A stretch of DNA of 7,621 nucleotides, taken from assembly GCA_001872995.1 (NCBI GenBank), contig MNXO01000054.1:1083-8703 (forward strand), in the 5' to 3' direction. This stretch comes from Bacteroidetes bacterium CG2_30_32_10 (lineage in GTDB: Bacteria; Bacteroidota; Bacteroidia; Bacteroidales; CG2-30-32-10). The position numbers and the translations under genes were made by a program. Positions 4,883 through 7,621 of this stretch are shown here, in pieces (positions within the stretch are counted from its first letter, which is position 1; each line of letters begins with the position of its first letter). The notes under the pieces were generated by a model, which was given only the letters and a program-made list of their open reading frames with translations, searched no databases and was not told where the DNA came from.

Positions 4883-6739
4883 TTATAGTAGTTGTTTAAA
4901 TTTTTGAATAAGTTCGTCATTAGAAAATGGCAAACCTTGAACTTTATTTATTTGTTGAAAATCGAATTTACCAAAGTTAGCTTTTAAAATAAAAGCAAAT
5001 TGACCACTGTTTAGTTCGCAAACAATAATTTTTTTGAATTTTGCAAATATTTCTTCGGTGTTTTTTGGCATTGGGTTAATGTAATTGAAATGAACAAAAC
5101 CAATGTTATTAAATCCTTCTTCTTCTGTTATTTGTTTTACAGCAGAGTGAAGCGTTCCATAAGTTCCACCCCAACCAACTACCAATAAATCGCCTTGTTG
5201 TGCAAATTCAACTTTTAAGTTGGGTATATTATTTTGGACTAATCTTATTTTTTCGGCTCTTGTATGAGTCATTGTTTCGTGGTTTTCTGGGACATAAGAA
5301 ACATTACCCGTAACGCTATCTTTTTCCAAGCCACCTACTCGATGTTCAAAACCTGAGGTTCCAGGAACAGCCCATTCTCTAGCTAAAGTTTTAGCATCTC
5401 TTTTGTATGGATGCCAATTTTCAGTAAATTTAGTTACTTTTCGGTTTTTAATTTCTGGCATATCGGCTACGCTTTGAATTTTCCATGGTGCTGAACCATT
5501 TGCAATATAGCCATCTGTTAATAAAATAACTGGAGTCATGTGTTCTAATGCTAATCGAGCAGCTTCGTAAGCATAATTAAAACAATCGGCAGGAGTGCTT
5601 GCTGCAATAACTACAACAGGGCTTTCACCGTTTCTACCGTACATGGCTTGCAATAAATCAGATTGTTCTGTTTTTGTTGGTAAACCAGTTGATGGTCCAC
5701 CTCGTTGAACATTAATCACCACTAAAGGCAATTCAATCATCATAGCTAAACCTAACGCTTCACCTTTTAATGCCAAACCCGGTCCTGATGTTGTTGTGAT
5801 GGCTAAGTCTCCAGCAAAAGAAGCTCCAATAGCAGAACAAATTCCTGCAATTTCATCTTCTGCTTGAAAAGCCTTTACTCCAAAATGTTTGTGTTTAACC
5901 AATTCGTGTAATATATCAGTAGCTGGTGTTATAGGATAGGAACCTAAAAATAATTCTAACCCAGATTTTTCTGAAGCGGCTAATAAACCCCAAGCTGTTG
6001 CAGTATTACCCATAATAATTCGGTAAGTTCCTGGAACCATTTTGGCTGGAGAAATGGTGTATGAATTTGAGATTAACTCTAAGGTTTCTGCATAATAATA
6101 TCCAGCATTCAATACCTTGGTATTGGCTTCAATTAATTCAGGTTTGGATTTGAATTTTTTATTAAAAAAATCAATGGTATGTTCGGTTGAACGATGATAC
6201 ATCCAATAAACCATACCTAATGAAAACATGTTTTTACTTCGGGTAATTGTTTTATTGTCTAATCCATCCACATCCTTTAATGCTTCCTTTGTTAAGGTTG
6301 ACATATCCACTTCAATTACATGATAGCCATCTAAACTCCCATCTTCCAAAGGGTTAGTTTCGTAAAAAGCTTTTTCTAAATTCTTTTTAGTAAAAGCATC
6401 TTTATCAACTATAACAGTATGTCCTTTTTTTAAGGCATATAAATTGGTTTTTAAACCGGCTGGATTCATTGCTACTAATAAATCAACGCTGTCTCCAGGA
6501 GTACTTACTTCTACGCTTCCTATATGTACTTGGAAACCAGAAACCCCATACAAACTTCCTTGAGGAGCCCTAATTTCAGCAGGATAATTTGGAAATGTAG
6601 AAACATCATTACCAAACATAGCAGAGGTGTCTGTAAATTGAGTTCCTGTTAGTTGCATTCCGTCTCCAGAATCACCAACAAAACGAATAACAACACCTTC
6701 TAATTCTTTTGGAGCTGGTTTTATACTTTCTATACTCAT
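4883..6739 (-). CDS. korA: 2-oxoglutarate (2-oxoacid):ferredoxin oxidoreductase, fused gamma-alpha subunit
   Basis: This 618-residue protein has the gamma-alpha fusion of two-subunit OFORs. The N-terminal gamma domain (about 15-200) has FVGDSGDGMQLTG (20-32) and YPAEIRAPQGS. The alpha (pyrimidine-binding) domain begins near 240 with IIMGNTATAWGLLAA and carries SYPITPATDILHEL (267-280), the conserved YPITP motif near the active site. It is followed by FQAEDEIAGICSAIGASFAG, TTTSGPGLALKGEALGLA and VVINVQRGGPSTGLPTKTEQSDL. The C-terminal domain ends with VVGWGGTYGTLHSAV and NYINPMPKN. It is cytoplasmic and works with KorB two bases downstream. The upstream region is shared with the divergent ferredoxin gene, its plausible electron acceptor. 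No Shine-Dalgarno sequence is seen before the ATG. Assignment to the 2-oxoglutarate-type family is strong; the exact substrate is inferred. Confidence 0.94.
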   Translation of the reverse strand: MSIESIKPAPKELEGVVIRFVGDSGDGMQLTGTQFTDTSAMFGNDVSTFPNYPAEIRAPQGSLYGVSGFQVHIGSVEVSTPGDSVDLLVAMNPAGLKTNLYALKKGHTVIVDKDAFTKKNLEKAFYETNPLEDGSLDGYHVIEVDMSTLTKEALKDVDGLDNKTITRSKNMFSLGMVYWMYHRSTEHTIDFFNKKFKSKPELIEANTKVLNAGYYYAETLELISNSYTISPAKMVPGTYRIIMGNTATAWGLLAASEKSGLELFLGSYPITPATDILHELVKHKHFGVKAFQAEDEIAGICSAIGASFAGDLAITTTSGPGLALKGEALGLAMMIELPLVVINVQRGGPSTGLPTKTEQSDLLQAMYGRNGESPVVVIAASTPADCFNYAYEAARLALEHMTPVILLTDGYIANGSAPWKIQSVADMPEIKNRKVTKFTENWHPYKRDAKTLAREWAVPGTSGFEHRVGGLEKDSVTGNVSYVPENHETMTHTRAEKIRLVQNNIPNLKVEFAQQGDLLVVGWGGTYGTLHSAVKQITEEEGFNNIGFVHFNYINPMPKNTEEIFAKFKKIIVCELNSGQFAFILKANFGKFDFQQINKVQGLPFSNDELIQKFKQLL

Positions 6740-6791
6740 AAACTTAAGTTTTTTGTGTCTAATTTAATGTAAATATACAAATTTTGGAAGC

Positions 6792-6822
6792 CAAATGTAG
6801 TTCCACCTAAGTAATTGAAAAA
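6792..6822 (-). promoter_or_regulatory. Candidate korAB promoter
   Basis: The minus strand carries TACATTTG (6799-6792), an exact TAnnTTTG -7 element. TTTT at 6822-6819 sits 19 bases further upstream and matches the TTTG -33 element at three of four positions with the expected spacing. The implied start near 6785 gives a leader of about 45 bases before the korA ATG. Confidence 0.5.
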
Positions 6823-6857
6823 TGATAAAAATCATGAATCAACTATCGAAATATTTT

Positions 6858-6865
6858 TATTTTTG
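6858..6865 (+). promoter_or_regulatory. Candidate ferredoxin promoter -7 element
   Basis: TATTTTTG on the plus strand is an exact TAnnTTTG match 29 bases before the ferredoxin ATG. The -33 position (around 6835-6838) reads tgaa and is a poor match, so support is partial. The korAB and ferredoxin start signals lie back to back in a 155-base intergenic region (6740-6894), which allows shared control. Confidence 0.4.
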
Positions 6866-6894
6866 GACAATATACAAACTTAATTTTTTAAATC

Positions 6895-7245
6895 ATGGCT
6901 ATTAGAATAACAGATGAATGCATTAATTGTGATGCATGTATTTCAGAATGTCCAAACAACGCAATTTACGAACCAGATAATAAATGGTCGTATTCAGAAA
7001 AAACAGCATTAAGTGGAATGGTAACAACGCTTGATGGCAGACAAGTTGATGCTGATAAAGAAAATGCTCCTCTTTCGGATGAGTTTTACTTTATCGTATC
7101 TGACAAATGTACCGAATGTAAAGGGTTCCATGATGAACCACAATGTGCTTTAGTTTGTCCTGTTGACTGTTGCATCTCTGATGAAAATCATAAAGAAACT
7201 GAGGGAAATTTATTAAAGAAAAAAGCATGGTTGCATGGTGAATAA
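6895..7245 (+). CDS. Dicluster 2x[4Fe-4S] ferredoxin (Alvin-like second motif)
   Basis: This 116-residue soluble electron carrier has two cluster-binding motifs. The first is C9-x2-C12-x2-C15-x3-C19-P (CINCDACISECP). The second is C72-x2-C75-x8-C84-x3-C88-P (CTECKGFHDEPQCALVCP). The widened C-x8-C spacing in the second motif is the hallmark of Allochromatium-type low-potential ferredoxins. About 50 residues separate the motifs, much more than in minimal bacterial ferredoxins, and Cys92 and Cys93 are extra. It is transcribed divergently from korAB, which makes it the natural acceptor for KorAB and a candidate donor to complex I. The ATG at 6895 has no Shine-Dalgarno sequence; MAIRITDECINC is a typical ferredoxin N-terminus. 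An intrinsic terminator follows 78 bases after the stop. Confidence 0.93.
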   Translation: MAIRITDECINCDACISECPNNAIYEPDNKWSYSEKTALSGMVTTLDGRQVDADKENAPLSDEFYFIVSDKCTECKGFHDEPQCALVCPVDCCISDENHKETEGNLLKKKAWLHGE

Positions 7246-7323
7246 TTTTCTTTTTAATAGATAAAATCACCAACTCGATTAACTAATTCTTGATTAATTT
7301 CATCTGTTAATTATCCCAACATC

Positions 7324-7374
7324 ACAATAGCGTTCTTAATTGTTTATTTCTCAATTAAGAACGCTATTGTTTTT
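7324..7374 (+). terminator. Rho-independent terminator of the ferredoxin gene
   Basis: There is a perfect 19-bp stem: acaatagcgttcttaattg (7324-7342) pairs with 7352-7370 across a 9-base loop, and T residues run on from 7370 to 7374. It lies 78 bases after the ferredoxin stop. There is no T-run on the opposite strand, so it acts mainly for plus-strand transcription and isolates the ferredoxin as a single-gene unit. Confidence 0.9.
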
Positions 7375-7621
7375 ACTAAAGGTGGGTTCTAAAAATTATT
7401 TGAATTTAGGTATAATGGACAAAAATTAGGCTATTTTTTAGAAGTTGTGTTCTAATGGACATTTTTTAGGCTCTATTTTCAGCTATATTTTAACAAGAAA
7501 AGAAAATTTATTTATTTTGCAGTATCTACATAAACGTAAACAAGCTCTGCTGGAGAGCAACTTGTCAGGGATAATATAGATGCTCGACAAAAATGTCAAT
7601 TCAAAGGATTGCTATAGTTAG
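7375..7621. other. Non-coding tail without a recognisable gene
   Basis: No frame on either strand here begins with a good start and resembles a known protein; the longest stop-free plus-strand run ends at a TAG near 7578. It holds the short direct repeat at 7413-7432/7453-7472, an imperfect hairpin at 7540-7565 (gctct/agagc stem plus flanking acaa/ttgt), and a small palindrome gaca-aaaa-tgtc (7586-7597). It might be the edge of an insertion sequence or the leader of a gene beyond the window. Confidence 0.5.
7413..7472 (+). repeat. Short direct repeat, two 20-bp copies 40 bp apart
   Basis: taatggacaaaaattaggct (7413-7432) and taatggacattttttaggct (7453-7472) differ at three positions and are offset by exactly 40 bases. 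Both are followed by similar T-rich sequence (a-tttttt and c-tatttt). They could be a protein-binding direct repeat, or a duplicated end of an insertion sequence; no transposase is visible. Confidence 0.55.

Noticed and set aside
7091..7273. Minus-strand frame of 60 codons
   Set aside because: Antisense to the second cluster motif of the ferredoxin; the composition reflects the complementary strand only.

Overview
The window looks like chromosomal DNA from an AT-rich Bacteroidota, probably Flavobacteriales-like. This rests on the protein sequences, the weak or absent Shine-Dalgarno sequences, matches to the Bacteroidota -7 promoter element (TAnnTTTG), a stand-alone four-helix-bundle (23S IVP family) gene, and GC-rich 'cccctcc...ggaggggttgggg' dispersed repeats in an AT-rich background. 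No rRNA, tRNA or CRISPR array was seen.

Layout. From 6739 down to 1 everything is on the minus strand. In transcription order the genes are korA (6739-4883), korB (4880-3867), nuoA (3736-3386), nuoB (3395-2835), nuoC (2649-2188), nuoD (2181-1060), a four-helix-bundle/IVP gene (1026-667) and the first 214 codons of nuoH (642-1, cut by the window edge). Divergent from korA, on the plus strand, is a dicluster ferredoxin (6895-7245) followed by a strong intrinsic terminator (7324-7374). The last ~245 bases hold no convincing gene, only a short direct repeat and weak hairpins.

How the genes work together. KorAB oxidises a 2-oxoacid (most likely 2-oxoglutarate) with CoA and reduces ferredoxin. The divergent gene encodes a suitable 2x[4Fe-4S] ferredoxin. 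The nuo genes encode the quinone-reducing and proton-pumping parts of complex I. The usual nuoE-nuoF-nuoG block (the NADH-oxidising module) is absent between nuoD and nuoH. The neighbourhood therefore suggests electron flow 2-oxoglutarate -> KorAB -> ferredoxin -> 11-subunit complex I -> quinone. This is inference, because nuoI-N and any distant nuoEFG lie outside the window.

Non-coding structure. The IVP gene lies in a 417-bp cassette (643-1059) with ~32-bp terminal inverted repeats built from 7-bp units. It fits exactly between the nuoD stop codon and the nuoH start codon. Three copies of a GC-rich palindromic repeat lie at the nuoB stop, the nuoC start and the korB stop. A second 7-bp tandem repeat (four units) sits just upstream of the likely nuoA promoter. 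These insertions all abut gene boundaries without disrupting a reading frame.
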